Source of the DNA: Neonectria sp. B-13
Lineage: Eukaryota > Ascomycota > Sordariomycetes > Hypocreales > Nectriaceae
DNA: 64,000 nt
Reading direction: 5' to 3'
NCBI GenBank assembly: GCA_002682825.1
Contig: NOKP01000036.1
Coordinates: 124,001-188,000, forward strand
The notes beneath the pieces were generated by a model, which saw nothing but the letters and a program-made list of their open reading frames with translations, was not told the origin of the DNA and made no database searches. Shown one piece after another: positions 44,897 through 57,072 of the stretch (positions are counted from its first letter, which is position 1; each line of letters starts with the position of its first letter). Position numbers and translations under genes: made by a program.

Positions 44897-46731
44897 TCAG
44901 TTAAAGATCTTCTCTTTGTACTGACGCTGAGCATAGTACAAATATCGCGAAGCACTCCGCTCCCGAAAGGTTTTCCCATATCGAATGAAGACGCCAAAAA
45001 GCATCAGAATGACACATGCGATTAGCAGGATAGTTACCAAAACATATTTGATGCCAATCTTCGCAATCCACGGTGTGAGAGCGAAGATGAATGCAGTGGA
45101 GAAGGTATTTCTGACGACTGTAACACCCACCAGTGCATCGCCAATGACCTGTTTTCTTGTAAGCATGGGCCATCTATGAGACCGGAAGTCCGGGTTCCAC
45201 ATACCTCTCTGTAAGAATCAGTTAGGTAGGTTATGATGATACTGTTAATTGGGGTGACGCCGATGTTGTATAGTGCAAGCCCAACAGCAATAATCGGCCA
45301 TGGTAGGTGATTATTCAGGCCGATTCCAAACAAGAGTGCACCTGCGGGAACAAAGGGCAGGAAGGGAATGATACACCAGAGTCGCATCTCTGGATCGTAA
45401 ATACCATTCCGTCGACGGGAGAGCCAAACAATCCACCAATCACTCATTGGACCGATGATCAGGGCGCCGATGGTGACACCGATCATCCTAGGCAGAGCCA
45501 TGAGACCGACCTGATCTGAAGTAAAGTCGTAGGGTGCCTGGGTCAGAAAGGTAGATAACGTGGTTGACATGACATCTCCCAAGCCAACCAAGATTCCATA
45601 GACAAGTGCTCCATAGGCGATGGCAGGGATGGTTACCAACAGAATGAGAGGTTGATACATATGACGAAGGAAAGAGTCTTTTGCTTGACTAGAAGATGAG
45701 GTGGGAGTGGCGATTGCCAGTCTTTTCAGGTATGTCTTCTTAGGAATGTTGGTATTTATGACGACGGCAGTGATGTTGTGAGATACGCTTTCCTCGGCGG
45801 CTGGGATTGACGCCAGATCGGCGACGCCTTGGCTCGAGCGAGCCTGTTTGATATCCGTCGACTTCTTCTCAAGATCGCTGATGTTGTCGTTGTTTTCGGT
45901 GTCTGGTAGCGGATTCAAATCATTCGACATGGAAGAAGTTGAAGTAGGCGGGCAGAACTTGGTCTCTTCGTAGCCAAAGACAACAATGAAAATAGCAAGA
46001 CCAAAGAAGATAGCGTTCCACCACCAAACCCATCTCCAGCCTTGACCCTTTGCAACAAAGCCAGCGACGAGCATGCCCATGTAGCTAGAGAGAAGCCACA
46101 CCCAGACGTAAATGGCGTTCATCCTTCCACGCTGGTGCACGAAAAAGACATCGGCGATGGTCATCTGGACGATGACCTCGGCAAGACTTCCAAATAGACA
46201 TTGTATGACATTGATAAGCATCAGGTCCGCAACAGTCTGCATCTTGGCCGACCAGATGCTGAGAGCAAACTGGAGTACCGTGCTGAAGAGATACAGCGGT
46301 CGACGGCCGAACTTGAGGGCGAAAGGAATAAGTAGGAGGGAGCCAATGGCAAGAGAAGCGCAGCCAGCAGCGTAACTATCGTTCAAGATTTCGTAGCTGA
46401 AGCCGAGTTGGTCATGCATTAGGCCCCATGTTGGAGCTCCGGCGTTGATAAACTCAGCAACCATGGCGACGTAGAATAGCGCGAGTCCGAGGTTGAGAAA
46501 CTTGCGCCATTGGGCCCAGTTGAGGGGGTCATTGGGGTCCTCAGACGGTCTCGGCTGCAGAATAATGTCTTTCCCAGCCGATGCACCTGTGTTCTCAAGG
46601 CGCACCGTGCCAGGGGGCCATAAGCTGTTACTATCGGCACCGCGATTCGACAGGGATGACGGCATCGTGAGATCAAGATCCGGAAGAGACAACGAGGTGA
46701 CTGCAGGTTTATGGGTATGGGAAACGGCCAA
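44897..46731 (-). CDS. MFS transporter, DHA-like
   Basis: 592 aa from two exons, 46731-45205 and 45148-44897; the 56-nt intron joins YLTDSYRE to VIGDALVG. A 75-residue cytosolic N-terminus ends in PNDPLNWAQWRK, the hallmark start of fungal drug:H+ antiporter-type MFS proteins. About 12 helices follow, with GRRPLYLFS in loop 2-3 and a long acidic, Ser-rich central loop (residues about 265-365) between the two halves. The substrate cannot be predicted. It is divergent from the FAD oxidoreductase across a 638-bp intergenic region, and a Zn2Cys6 gene follows, suggesting a small shared pathway. Confidence 0.88.
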
Positions 46732-47369
46732 TTGGAAAAGACCTTATGGGGACATATGAACAGAAGGGTAAGAAGCCAGTAAGAATTTATAATACATTAT
46801 AACATAATTGCAACTCCTCAGTGCATCAGTTGAGCTTGAATGCGGAGAGAAAGGATGCGCCACCATTGGCGGCAACTTCCAGACACGCCAACTGGAAGAA
46901 TACGGACGGCCAATTACAGTCCCTTCTCAGAGCGCCAGACTAAGCCTTATCAGTGGAGCGAGGATAAGAGGCAACTTGTTTGCTTATCCCCGGACCAAAA
47001 CACGCCATTCACCGGGTCGTTCCACCAATTGCAGAGCGTGAGGGTGCCATTACTAATTCTCGATCCTGTGTCGACTCGAGATTGACGCTGAAATGCAACC
47101 ATCATCTGCGTCGAGTTGTGGCTAAGTAGCTAAGCCGTGTAGAATGACCTCCTTGTCCTTGGCAACGTTGACAAGTCACAAGTCACAAGGCAACTAACTG
47201 GTGACATTTCCTTGTAACCGGGCTCTGTGGGGCGTACTCAGTGGACCTAGACTTCAGATCTTGTCACTTTATAAACTTGTTTTGTCGGTGCAAGACATGT
47301 CGGTCTACTTTCTGATACATCACCCAGCAAGGTTTTGACGATAACCGACCATCTTAACGTGGATTAATC
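46732..47369. promoter_or_regulatory. shared divergent promoter, MFS / FAD oxidoreductase
   Basis: 638 bp separate the two start codons. GATAAG-type motifs occur near 46962. No strong palindrome was seen by eye. The arrangement would allow joint control of the two genes. Confidence 0.4.
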
Positions 47370-49163
47370 ATGGCCTTCTGTCGGCCGGAACAATCAGCCG
47401 CCATGGCCCCAAGCGTTAAGGGATGCGCTTCAACCAATGCCACACAGAAGCCCTTCGGCTTTCCAAAACAAGACAACCACTCGCCGTCATACTGGCTTCA
47501 AAGCGTGCAGGGCGATCCTCTGCTGGACCACCTCACGACGCCAGAGCTGCCTTTGTCGGCAGATATCGTCATCATCGGTTCTGGTGTAAGTGTCCCGTGA
47601 TGGGCTGGGAAACTGCTCGATGGCTAGCTCGACTGAACACCACCCACAGATGACCGGGACGTTAACCACCAAACACTGCATTGATACCTGGCCTGAAGCA
47701 AAGGTCGTGGTTCTGGAGGCCCGCCAGTTCTGTTCTGGCGCTACTGGACGAAATGCTGGTCACTGCAAGCCTGATCAGTGGCGCGGGTTCACCGAATATG
47801 AGAAGGCCTTTGGAACGCAGCAGGCTCTCAAGGTGCGTATGAAGCCATTCTTGTCTCGACCTGTCTAACCTGACCACGCAGGTTCTGCAAAACGAGCAGC
47901 AGACATGGTCTGACTTGGTCCAGTACATACGTGAAAACGACGTCGACTGTGACCTTTGGGTGGGTGACACGCTAGATGTTCCACTGACCCCAGAGGCTGC
48001 AGAGGTTGCAATGGATACTTTTCACCGTTTCAAGGCAGCCGGCGGAAAGGTCGATCATATCAAGGTCACCCAGGATTCGACCAAAGCAGAAGAGGTTCTG
48101 AACCAAGAGCAGCATTAATTTTATGTGCCACACAGCTAACGTAATTACAGATGTCCCGTATCAAAGACGCACAGGCTTGTTATGCCTGGTCTGCGTCGAC
48201 TCTGCACCCTTGGAAACTCTCGGCTCACGTTATGCGTGAGAGCCTCAAGAAAGGCATCAACCTCCAGACACATACCAAAGTCACCCAAGTTGCCCGGTCT
48301 TTGAAGATTCCAGGGAAATGGATCGTGAAAAGTGACCGCGGTGAGATTGAATGCTCGCAGGTCATTCATGCAACCAACGCGTACAGTCCTGCACTCGAGC
48401 CCTCGTTGCGTGGATTAATTAACCCTATACCTCACATGTGTAACAAGATCGTTCCACCCGTGACTTTCAAGGGACCTAGGGGGCTCAGCAACTCATACGG
48501 CGTTCTGCTACCAGACGGAGGCCTGTTCAGCATTAATCCCCGGAGTACCACGGAGGGTCCAGTTCTTTTCGGCGGCTGCAACCCTGGCCAAGGAGAGTTT
48601 GAGAAGTGGTTACAGGAGCACCCGGAAAGATGCATAGATGATGACCTGTTGGGCTTCAAATCTGTGACAAAGGCTGTCCAGGAATTTGCAGAGTCCCGGT
48701 TAAATGGGTGGACGACTGATTCTACAGATCAGGCTGAGCATTACAGCCACGCGTGGAGCGGTATCATTGGAATGGCAAGTCAATCTTCCAGCCTGCCTCA
48801 GTCTTAGACATAGGCTGATCCTAGAACTAGAGCGCGGACGGCGTGCCGTTCATAGGACAGTTGCCAGGACTGCCAGGTCAATGGGTTTGTGCTGGCCACC
48901 ATGGACAGTAAGTTTTCACAGTTTTCTTGCCATACCGGGAAGGGATTCTGCTCTTTTGACTGCCGTGGTCTAACAATATGACTTCTCAACATAACAGTGG
49001 AATGGCACGAATCTTCACCGCGGCACCGGGCTTGGTCAAGTTGATGGGCGGGAGCTCTTGGGCAGACACCCAGCTCCCTGAAGTCTACCAGATCACCAGA
49101 TCACGGATCAAACAGCTGAGGAAGGGTTTCAACATGGAAGACCCGGTTTTATCTCGCCTCTGA
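47370..49163 (+). CDS. FAD-dependent oxidoreductase (D-amino-acid oxidase/DAO family)
   Basis: 492 aa from six exons: 47370-47585, 47650-47832, 47882-48094, 48151-48774, 48831-48907 and 48998-49163. The FAD-binding Rossmann motif is ADIVIIGSGMTG, formed across intron 1, followed by VVVLEARQFCSGATGRNAGHCKPD, typical of fungal DAO-fold amine/amino-acid oxidases. CYAWSASTLHPWKL and a C-terminal DGVPFIGQ...GHHGHGMARIF complete the FAD fold. Intron 3 has a weak GTTCTG donor. Intron 4 (48775-48830) must be GC-AG (GCAAGT) to keep the frame. An alternative start is Met at 47403. Substrate unknown. Flanked by a divergent MFS gene and a Zn2Cys6 gene. Confidence 0.85.
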
Positions 49164-49815
49164 CATGGGTGGGTGCAGCATGATGGACTACGGGTGGCGA
49201 CGAGACAATCCAGCATTAGTCGACTTACAGGTGATGATACCACAATAGCTATCCTGGTTTCAGCATTTGGAACGGGGTCATTACCAGGACTATACCCGCG
49301 CGCTGAAATTATCTACTAGTATCAAAGTTAACCATTTTCTCCTCTTGTTCTCCCTGAACTATCTGGCTGGGCTCAACCAGCCCTTGGTTGTGTGGTGATT
49401 GACTCGGACACACACCTAAACTAGCTCTGGCGCCGTTGCCGTGACTCGAGTTCCACTAGATAATCCGTAGCGAGGCTTCTCTCAGAAAGAAAAAAGTGTG
49501 ATGCCAAGACATGCCTGTATTAGGCGTGGCAGGTGGCAAGGTTTTCCCGACAATGTTGAGGGATTTCTGTTAGCACATAACTACATATTCAGCTCCTCTG
49601 TTTGGTCACATCCTGAACATAAGTACAAAGTCTTTTGGAAAGTGAAGCGATAAGCAGTAGCACGAGACCTAGATAAGACCCAGGAAACACCCGGGGCTAG
49701 GCTGCGACCCCGCTTCCAATCTTATCTTGCTTCACGGAACCAACTTCACCTCTCTTAACGACACTCCACCCATTCTCAAACCTGTTCAAGCATTCAAGAC
49801 AACACTGTCTTTACC
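49164..49815. other. intergenic, promoter of TF3
   Basis: About 650 bp between the FAD oxidoreductase stop and the TF3 start. A pyrimidine-rich stretch with CTTCACCTCTCTTAACGACA (49744-49763) lies near the start codon. No gene is seen. Confidence 0.45.
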
Positions 49816-52226
49816 ATGTATCAAAATGCTAGAAATCCAAAGAGTCGGCCATCCAGAGGCAATCAGCGGATGCGATCCGGAAACAGGACACTGGTCGCTT
49901 GCGTAAACTGCAAGGAAAAGAAGTTGAAGGTACGATCATATTCCATTGCACTTTGCCAATTATAGATGCTCCCTCAGCTAATCAGGCCCACAATTCAGTG
50001 CGACAATAAGGTCTCGGGGTGCGAGAACTGTCGTCGGTCTGCTTCAAGTCAGTGACCCTATCGCTACAGGCTTTATTCCTGAGATTGTTCTCTATGGCTG
50101 ACTGTGAAGGACAGTTTGCCTTGTGGAAGATCCAGCAACTAAGAAACATCGGCCGCGAGACTACCTTGAAACATTGGAACAACGCGTGGCTTTCCTTGAG
50201 GGCGTTCTGAAAAGCTATCGCCCAGACCTGGCCAACGATCATCTCTTTCAGCACGATTCCCTTCGGCCAGAATCTCAATCCAGCTCTTCCATGATGACAC
50301 AATCCATCGAGGATCAGTACTCTGGTTCATCAACCTTACCTAGAACCGACGACGAGAACGACCAGCACGGCGGGCTTGAACAATTGGCTTCAAAAGTTGG
50401 CCTACTGAGTCTGAATGCAGCTGGAGCAGAGCCTCCTTACTTGGGTTCATCGTCGACCTTTGCTTTCTCGCGGTTGATCAACTCATCGCTTCGTCAAGTG
50501 GTTCTGTCGGATTCCCACAATACCAGTACATTTGGTCAAAGTGAGGAGTCATCCATATTACCAGCACCGTGCCTATTACCCGACTACGACACAGCCGTGA
50601 AGCTTAGCGACGCTTATTTTCAAAACATTCACACCCAGTACCCGTTCTTACATGAACCAACATTTAGGACGTGGGAGGCGGCAATAGTGAGCGGGTCAGC
50701 AGGGTTCGACACTCTCATCTCCAACCCTATTCCTTTGTTCTTCTTGAATATGGTGAGTTAGAAACGGCACCATCATTTTGTGGAGAAATCATTGACATCG
50801 TAACTAGGTTTATGCTGTTGGTGCGTTGCTTTTACCCAGTTCTGGATGCTCTTCAGAGGCGAGTAGGCAAACTGTCATCTTCTAGAGTCCTGAATTGACC
50901 CAGTTTTAGCGATTATACATCTCGGCGCAAATGTACATTGATCACGTCCTACCACGTGATAACCTAGAAGCTATACAAGCAATTTTGTGCTGCGCAGTTT
51001 ATTCTCTTCGATCTTCCATTGGTACATCGCACTGGTATGGGTAGCCCGGACGACAGGAGAAGCTATCGCTGACGAAGGCTAGGAAGCTGGCTGGGCTAGC
51101 TCTACGTCAGTGTATCGATCTAGGTTATCACCGCAACTCCAAACGATTTAGATCAACTACAGACCCGCTTCGACTGGAGCTGCGCAAGAGGGCGTTCTGG
51201 TGTGCCTACGTAATGGAGACGCAGGCTGCCGTTATGCTGGGCCGACCTCAAGGTATCCCTTACCAAGAGGTTGATGCTGAGGTATTCTGCCACCGAAGCC
51301 CTTTGGGGGGGCCAGCCCAAATGCAAAGTTGGAACTATCCTTTCTAATCAGTGCTAACATAGTATCCTATGGATGTCGATGACTCGTGTATTACGGATGT
51401 CGGTATTTACGGCACTCCCCGAAACTCTCCGAGTGAGCCACCAACAAACATAACGGCAGCAATTCACGCATTCCGAATTCGACGCCTTTTAAGTCGCATA
51501 CACAGCTCTCTCTACTCGAATATTCCGACTTGTTGTTCTGCGAAGCACAACGATGACAGCCATGTTCAGCAGCTTCGTGCCGAGGTTGAGATTTGGCGTG
51601 CCAGTATTCCTCCGATTACCCCTCGCGCGGGCGAAGCACTCTCATTGTTTGCAACTTCAGACTGGTTCGACCTCGAGTACAACTATACTATACTACAACT
51701 CTATCGAGCTCAAATCATCGATCGCCAGGCGGGAGCTGCGGACGGCGTTTTTCTGGACTGCCTGCGAGCTGCCGAGAGCATATGCCATGGCTATCGTCGC
51801 CAGTTCCTGGGAAAGCCAACGAGCTATACATGGTCGGCACTCCACGAACTGTTCCTCGCAGGATTAACATATCTTCACTGCCTGTGGACATCGTCAGCAG
51901 CACGCAAATCTCATCAGCAGAGCCAGGTCAGCAGCACTTGCACTGACTGTACAATTGTCTTGGTGATAATCGCAGAACGGTGGGATACTGCAGCCCCCTA
52001 CCGTGATATTTTTGAAACGCTTGCCAATCGGACCATAATGATGATGGACGATAAGACTGATGGAAAGCGGGAGCTACCGAGTACGTCAACGGAACCTGAC
52101 AACTCGGGCGAGGGGGATTTGATGCAGTGGATGACGCTTATGGCTGATGCGGGTATGTCTGAGAGGTTTGATGGGCTGCTGGCTAGCTTGGTAGGAGACT
52201 TTCCATCTCACGAGCAGGAGTTTTGA
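49816..52226 (+). CDS. Zn2Cys6 fungal-specific transcription factor (TF3)
   Basis: 684 aa as modelled with seven exons: 49816-49929, 49999-50047, 50115-50752, 50808-50873, 50910-51034, 51083-51281 and 51363-52226. The zinc cluster ACVNCKEKKLKCD...GCENC...C is assembled from the first three exons, followed by a coiled-coil-like YLETLEQRVAFLEGVL. The fungal_trans domain follows: FFLNMVYAVGALLLP, YISAQMYIDHVL, SHWKLAGLALRQCIDLGYHR and RKRAFWCAYVMETQ. The 36-nt intron 50874-50909 is unusually short; a normal 47-nt intron (50863-50909) would break the frame, so a one-base lesion or assembly error is possible there. Likely controls the neighbouring FAD oxidoreductase and MFS genes (by position). 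Confidence 0.78.
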
Positions 52227-52386
52227 TGCTGAGGAATTGCGGAAAGTGGATTCATGATCATTGTAAGTAATGAGACTTGTTAGAGCAAACCAAAAGCCGC
52301 CAAAATCAACGGGCCAGCACTTAACATCAGTCGAGGAACCATCGTGGATGCAGCATCCTCCTCATCCGAAGCATCGCTATCACGTT

Positions 52387-53417
52387 TCAATCACCATCAG
52401 TAGCCTTCGCAGAAGGGTTTGCAGAAGGTTTTGTGTCTGCCTTGGCCACCGTAATCGGACGCTCAACGCCAGTATACGTCCAAGTATATATCTTGCCACT
52501 CACAGGGCTCGTGATTGCCCCCGCAATGTTGGACGTTGTCTCGGTACCGTTGGATGGCAGTTTGCCGGGCTTGTAGAAGATCGCAGACTTGTTGCCGCCA
52601 GGGGGAGTGAGTCCTAGCTTGTCATCGCATGGGAACGCGTCCATATACTCCGCACAGTTGGGCCAGTCGTCATCGTTCGATGAGGCCTGCATATATTTCG
52701 TCGACGCCGAGAAGCGATGGATTAGTTTTGGGACAAACTTCCCAGAAACTGCAAAGAAGATGCAACCCCGTTAGCAAGTTGCAACCCCACCAATAGTAAG
52801 CTTACGCTGAGAGTATGCCACTCTGGCTACAGCAAGTGCATGCCTTCGTAAAATCTTGTATATCGTCGTTGGATGTCAGCTGCTCGAAAATATCCTCGCC
52901 GTTGACACCGCAGGTTTCTATCTCGTCTCCCATTCGATAGACTGATGTGAGCAGCTTTCCCGTGTTGCATGAACATGAGCCAGCAGCGCCGTCGGGAGGA
53001 GGATAGAAAAGGATCTCGTTCAATCGGGGGTTGAGGCAGTAGTTTGCGATGTCTCCAGCCGTCAACTAGTACTCACAGCTGTACACTTGTATTCGTTTCA
53101 ACTTCTCTATCCGGCGCTCCTATAGAGATTTCATGGCGAGAACGTTCGCGCGCGTACTGATTCCAGCAGTGTCGACCCGCGCAGTCGATTTGATCTTGCA
53201 CTTGCACACAGCTACAGACGTTGATACAGTCGATGTTGTGATCCTCGCAGTTGTTGGTGATGCAGTCGGAGCTGTCTGCCTCGGCCTTCTCATAACACTT
53301 TTCCAAACCCGATGGGTCCACGCAATTCTTCGAGTCGAAATAGCCCGCCTTGGCGGCCAGTAGAGGCGTTGCTGCCAGGACGGCAACCAGCAGCGATAAG
53401 GTCGACGGTCCTTTCAT
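52387..53417 (-). CDS. secreted cysteine-rich protein, possibly disrupted
   Basis: The start at 53417 gives a signal peptide (MKGPSTLSLLVAVLAATPLL, ending near AKA) and a Cys-rich segment through CINVCSCVQV to HCWNQ. Continuation on the same strand is clear: GDIANYCLNPRLNEILF...CSCNTGKLL...ACTCCSQSG (53065-52810), then DDWPNCAEYMDAFPCDD...TPPGGNKSAIFYKPGKLPS (52690-52387), ending in a Thr/Lys/Ala tail. The joints are not settled. Between the first parts, VYSCEY is followed in frame by TAG (53068-53066) then LTAG, as if a Gln codon became a stop. At the second joint either a 10-nt microexon or an unusual donor is needed. Family not recognised. Intact or pseudogene cannot be decided. Confidence 0.6.
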
Positions 53418-56082
53418 TGTGGATGGGGTATTGATATGTGTCAAGTCGAAAGCCACTTCGGAGATTCGCGTTGGGGGGAGATATGTTTTAGGCACCATAA
53501 GAGAGTCGGGGAATGGCCTATTTGCCTGCTTCACAGGAATTCTTGGTCCACTGCGGCTGAGCTCAAGCGAGAAGAAAACGGGGGTTTTGATGCCGTACCA
53601 ACCAGATTTGTAGATCATCGTCAAAAAGAGCTCTTCATTGCGTCTGCCAAGAGCTCAAGCACTCTATTTTGGTGGGTCGTCAGTCTACTTCGGCGGTGGT
53701 TCCGATAGCAAGAACGGAACCGCCTGGTGCGTTGTGTCAATACAGGTGGATGAACTGCTTTTCTCAGATCGCAAGGCAGAATTCAGGGACCCGAAACAGG
53801 AGATCCGTTAGTTTCCTGGCTTACTCTGAAGAAACAGGGGTCATGGCCTACGATTAATCTGGAGAGCTTGTAATTCGGTGGACATTCCTTCGATAAACAT
53901 ACAGAGACTGCAGACTCTGTATGCTTTTGTCATCTGATCTAAATCTTGCATCTGGTTGATACCCCAACCATGGAAACTCTTTTACCAACCCAATGTAATC
54001 CTAAGAACCACAACCGTATTTCAATGTGGAGGCTCTGGGACTGTGAGAATCTACCCTAGATTAGCTAAATGTATTAAAGTTGATAAGTATATAATGTAAA
54101 TAAAGAAATGTTCTTAAAAGTTAGATACTATTGAAGTATATTTATTTATTCTCTAAGTGTGAATTTAAATGTATTGACTAGGTTGAATAGGTATTTTATT
54201 AAAGGAAAAGTCTGTGTTTTTCGCTAATATTCGAAGCGAACCCTCTAAAAATTACATAACCTCGAGATATCTCTTGGAAAAGTGACCTTCATGGAACACT
54301 CAACCCATTGCTAAAATTGCACTAAGGAGGTGTACAATCAAGCACTAAGCATATTTGACATGAGTTGATGTCTAAAGGCAGAACCTGAATTCGAGCTCCC
54401 TTCCAAGATATATGCTAACTATGATATGTAATGCTACCCACGGAATTTTCACTCACATTTTCCTAACTATTGTTCGTTCCATCTTTAGCACTCTCTTCCC
54501 TCCTAGCCTAACAGAACATCTTTGCAGAAATGGTCTGCGACCTGGCATCATCCGTTCCGCGTATTCGCGACCACACCCTGGACTGCCCATGAATCAATTG
54601 CTACAGAGTATAGCGCAACCTCACAGAACAGCTTGATTGAATGCTATGCACGTACATACAAAAATGCTCAATCGTCTTTCAAACTGAAATATGCGCTTTG
54701 GGATTGACCGACCTTTAGTCCTTAGTGGCTTGTAGTTCACTCATCTGTGGGGTGTGAATCGAGGCGAGAGGTTGGAAGATGCAACTCTCAAGGGAATTGG
54801 CGACTGCAATCACCTTCCTAAGTTTTCCCATAATTGAAGAATTACGAATACATTGAGGATGCCGGATTGGCGTAGAAACCCCCTCGGAAAGTCCATCACT
54901 CACGGTTGGCCATTCATAAAGGATAGGGGCTCGCAGTCTTGTTTCTCCGTCAGGAGGTTCGCGTGGCATAACGTCATATCCTCGAGCTGTGAGCAAAGCC
55001 GGGGTGGGTTGTTTGTGTTTTTGGACATTTGAGGGCAGATTCCATAGGTGCCCTGCAGTTTGTTCTTGCGTACTCCGCACTATGGAAGTGTCATCCCATA
55101 AACTTCCTTGCCGAAATCCTGGGTCCCTGATGGAACGGTGCGAGGCATGGATGATAGGCCGGGGACGAACAGCATGCGACGCTGGCTCGGCGGGTCGGCA
55201 CGGAGGTGGTGAGAGCGAGGTCCTCTTTTGTGTGTATTCGTAGATCGCAATTAGACACTACGGAGCATGAACGGAGTGTTTCCTTTTGGGAAGTGGTTCC
55301 GGATTGGGATTGAGCGAGACGAGGGCTGTACAATTGCATCGATGACTGACATTCCCATCAAGCAAGTCTGGCTGACGATCGACTCTGACGCAAAGTGTGC
55401 ATCTTGACAAGCGCCATCGCTAAGCAGCATTAGTGACGGGAATAACAGCGCGAATCGGCGGGGCTGCCCCTTATTGGAGCGTAAACCAAGATCCAACTCA
55501 TTGTCACGCTTGCAGGGTTGCATCCCCGGCAGCTCGTTTCATCCCCTTTCTGTTTCAGTCGCCATGTTTCTGACGTGGGATTGGCATGGGACATGCACGC
55601 TGCTCCGTGGCCTAAGTCTCCATGGCCGCGCAATGCCATGGGCCACGGACACTCAATGCCCGACAAACGAATCGACCCCATCCGCGTTGGGCCTCTTGTG
55701 GTGGGCGTCTCCAAGGCGGCATAACCTGTCATTCGTGCACTTTTCTCTCCCCGCCATCATCTATGTTTGGCCTGCCCTAGCTAGGTCCGCCCACTCAAGC
55801 TCCTGTAATCCCAGCCAGCATCGTCAACTACCGGAAGTTGCACGGAGGAGTGTAGTACGCAACTTAAACAGGTACGAAGCGGCCAAGATGCTTATATATT
55901 AAGACGCGCCGTCGCAACCTTAACTCAATTCTTCTTCTCTCTTCAACGCAGGCAATCGTCTATCTCTTAACGCATCTTCCTCTCTTTCAACTTCTACCTT
56001 TGCATTATCCAGCGGACCGGTTCCCTGCCTTGCTTCTTTCAACACACAACCTTTTGAACCCTTCAACCCACCCGCATTCAAG
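53418..56082. other. long intergenic region, no supported gene
   Basis: About 2.7 kb. Frames of up to 142 codons exist on both strands (e.g. 54715-55080 minus, 55474-55902 plus) but lack domains, signal peptides or splice partners and overlap each other. An A+T-rich patch lies at 54050-54250. The right end holds the pectate lyase promoter. Confidence 0.5.
55893..55900 (+). promoter_or_regulatory. TATA box of the pectate lyase gene
   Basis: TATATATT lies about 190 bp before the pectate lyase ATG. It is followed by a pyrimidine-rich stretch (TTCTTCTTCTCTCTTCAAC, 55929-55947) and other CT-rich leader sequence, as in many strongly expressed fungal genes. Confidence 0.5.
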
Positions 56083-57072
56083 ATGAAGTTCTCTCAGATC
56101 ACTCCCCTGGCCGCCGTCATTGGTGTTGCCGTTGCTAGCCCCACGCCTACTCTCCAGAAGGTCGACCGCTCCATCGTCAAGCGTGCTACCATCACCGACG
56201 CCTGTGACATTGGCTACGCCAGCACCAACGGCGGAACTACCGGTGGCGCCGGTGGCACTACCACCACCGTCTCCTCGTTCGCCGACTTCAGCTCTGCCGC
56301 TGAGGCTGACGAGGCGTACGTCATCGTTGTTGACGGCGCCATTTCCGGAGCTGCCAAGGTCCGAGTTGGCTCTGACAAGACCATCGTCGGAACGTCTGGC
56401 GCCTCGTTAACTGGTGTCGGTCTGTACATCAACAAGCAGTCCAACGTCATCGTTCGCAACCTCGCCATCTCCAAGGTCGAGGCCGACAACGGTGATGCCA
56501 TTGGCATTCAGGCCTCCTCCAACGTCTGGGTTGACCACGTCGACTTGTCCTCGGACCTCGACAACGGCAAGGACTTCTACGATGGCCTCCTGGATGTCAC
56601 CCACGCCTCCGAGTGGGTGACCATCTCCAACACCTACTTCCACGACCACTACAAGAACTCCCTGGTCGGCCACTCCGACAGCAACGCTGATGAGGATACC
56701 GGCACCCTCCACGTCACCTATGCCAACAACTACTGGAACAACGTCGGCTCTCGCTGCCCCTCCGTTCGATTTGGCACTGCCCACATCTACAACAACTACT
56801 ATGTTGACGTTGCCACTTCCGGTGTCAACACCCGTATGGGCGCTCAGGTCCTCGTTGAGTCTACCCAGTTTGAGAACGTCAAGAAGGCCATCACCAGCCT
56901 CGACTCGGATGAGACTGGCACCGCTGCTGTCAACGATGTCGACCTCGGCGACAGCACCAACGATGCTCCTACCGGCAGCGCCTTCTCCGTCCCCTACGAG
57001 TACAGCCTTGTCGGCAGTGGCAGCGTCCAGGGCGCTGTTGTTGGAACTGCTGGCAACACTCTTTCCCTCTAA
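56083..57072 (+). CDS. secreted pectate lyase, polysaccharide lyase family 1
   Basis: 329 aa, no intron. A signal peptide of about 18 residues (ITPLAAVIGVAVAS) and a short propeptide ending in KR precede the mature enzyme. PL1 beta-helix motifs are clear: DGAISG, KTIVGTSGASLTGVGLYI, NVIVRNL, and SSNVWVDHVDLSSD with the calcium-binding Asp residues. The segment RCPSVRFGTAHIYNNYY holds the catalytic Arg. Codons are strongly C-ending, unlike the decayed genes nearby. It splits polygalacturonate in plant cell walls by beta-elimination with calcium. It lies 26 kb from the keto-deoxy-acid cluster, so any link to it is thematic only. Confidence 0.95.
   Translation: MKFSQITPLAAVIGVAVASPTPTLQKVDRSIVKRATITDACDIGYASTNGGTTGGAGGTTTTVSSFADFSSAAEADEAYVIVVDGAISGAAKVRVGSDKTIVGTSGASLTGVGLYINKQSNVIVRNLAISKVEADNGDAIGIQASSNVWVDHVDLSSDLDNGKDFYDGLLDVTHASEWVTISNTYFHDHYKNSLVGHSDSNADEDTGTLHVTYANNYWNNVGSRCPSVRFGTAHIYNNYYVDVATSGVNTRMGAQVLVESTQFENVKKAITSLDSDETGTAAVNDVDLGDSTNDAPTGSAFSVPYEYSLVGSGSVQGAVVGTAGNTLSL

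Noticed and set aside
54715..55902. Several 80-140-codon frames on both strands before the pectate lyase
   Set aside because: Mutually overlapping, no domains or splice partners, composition unlike neighbouring genes.
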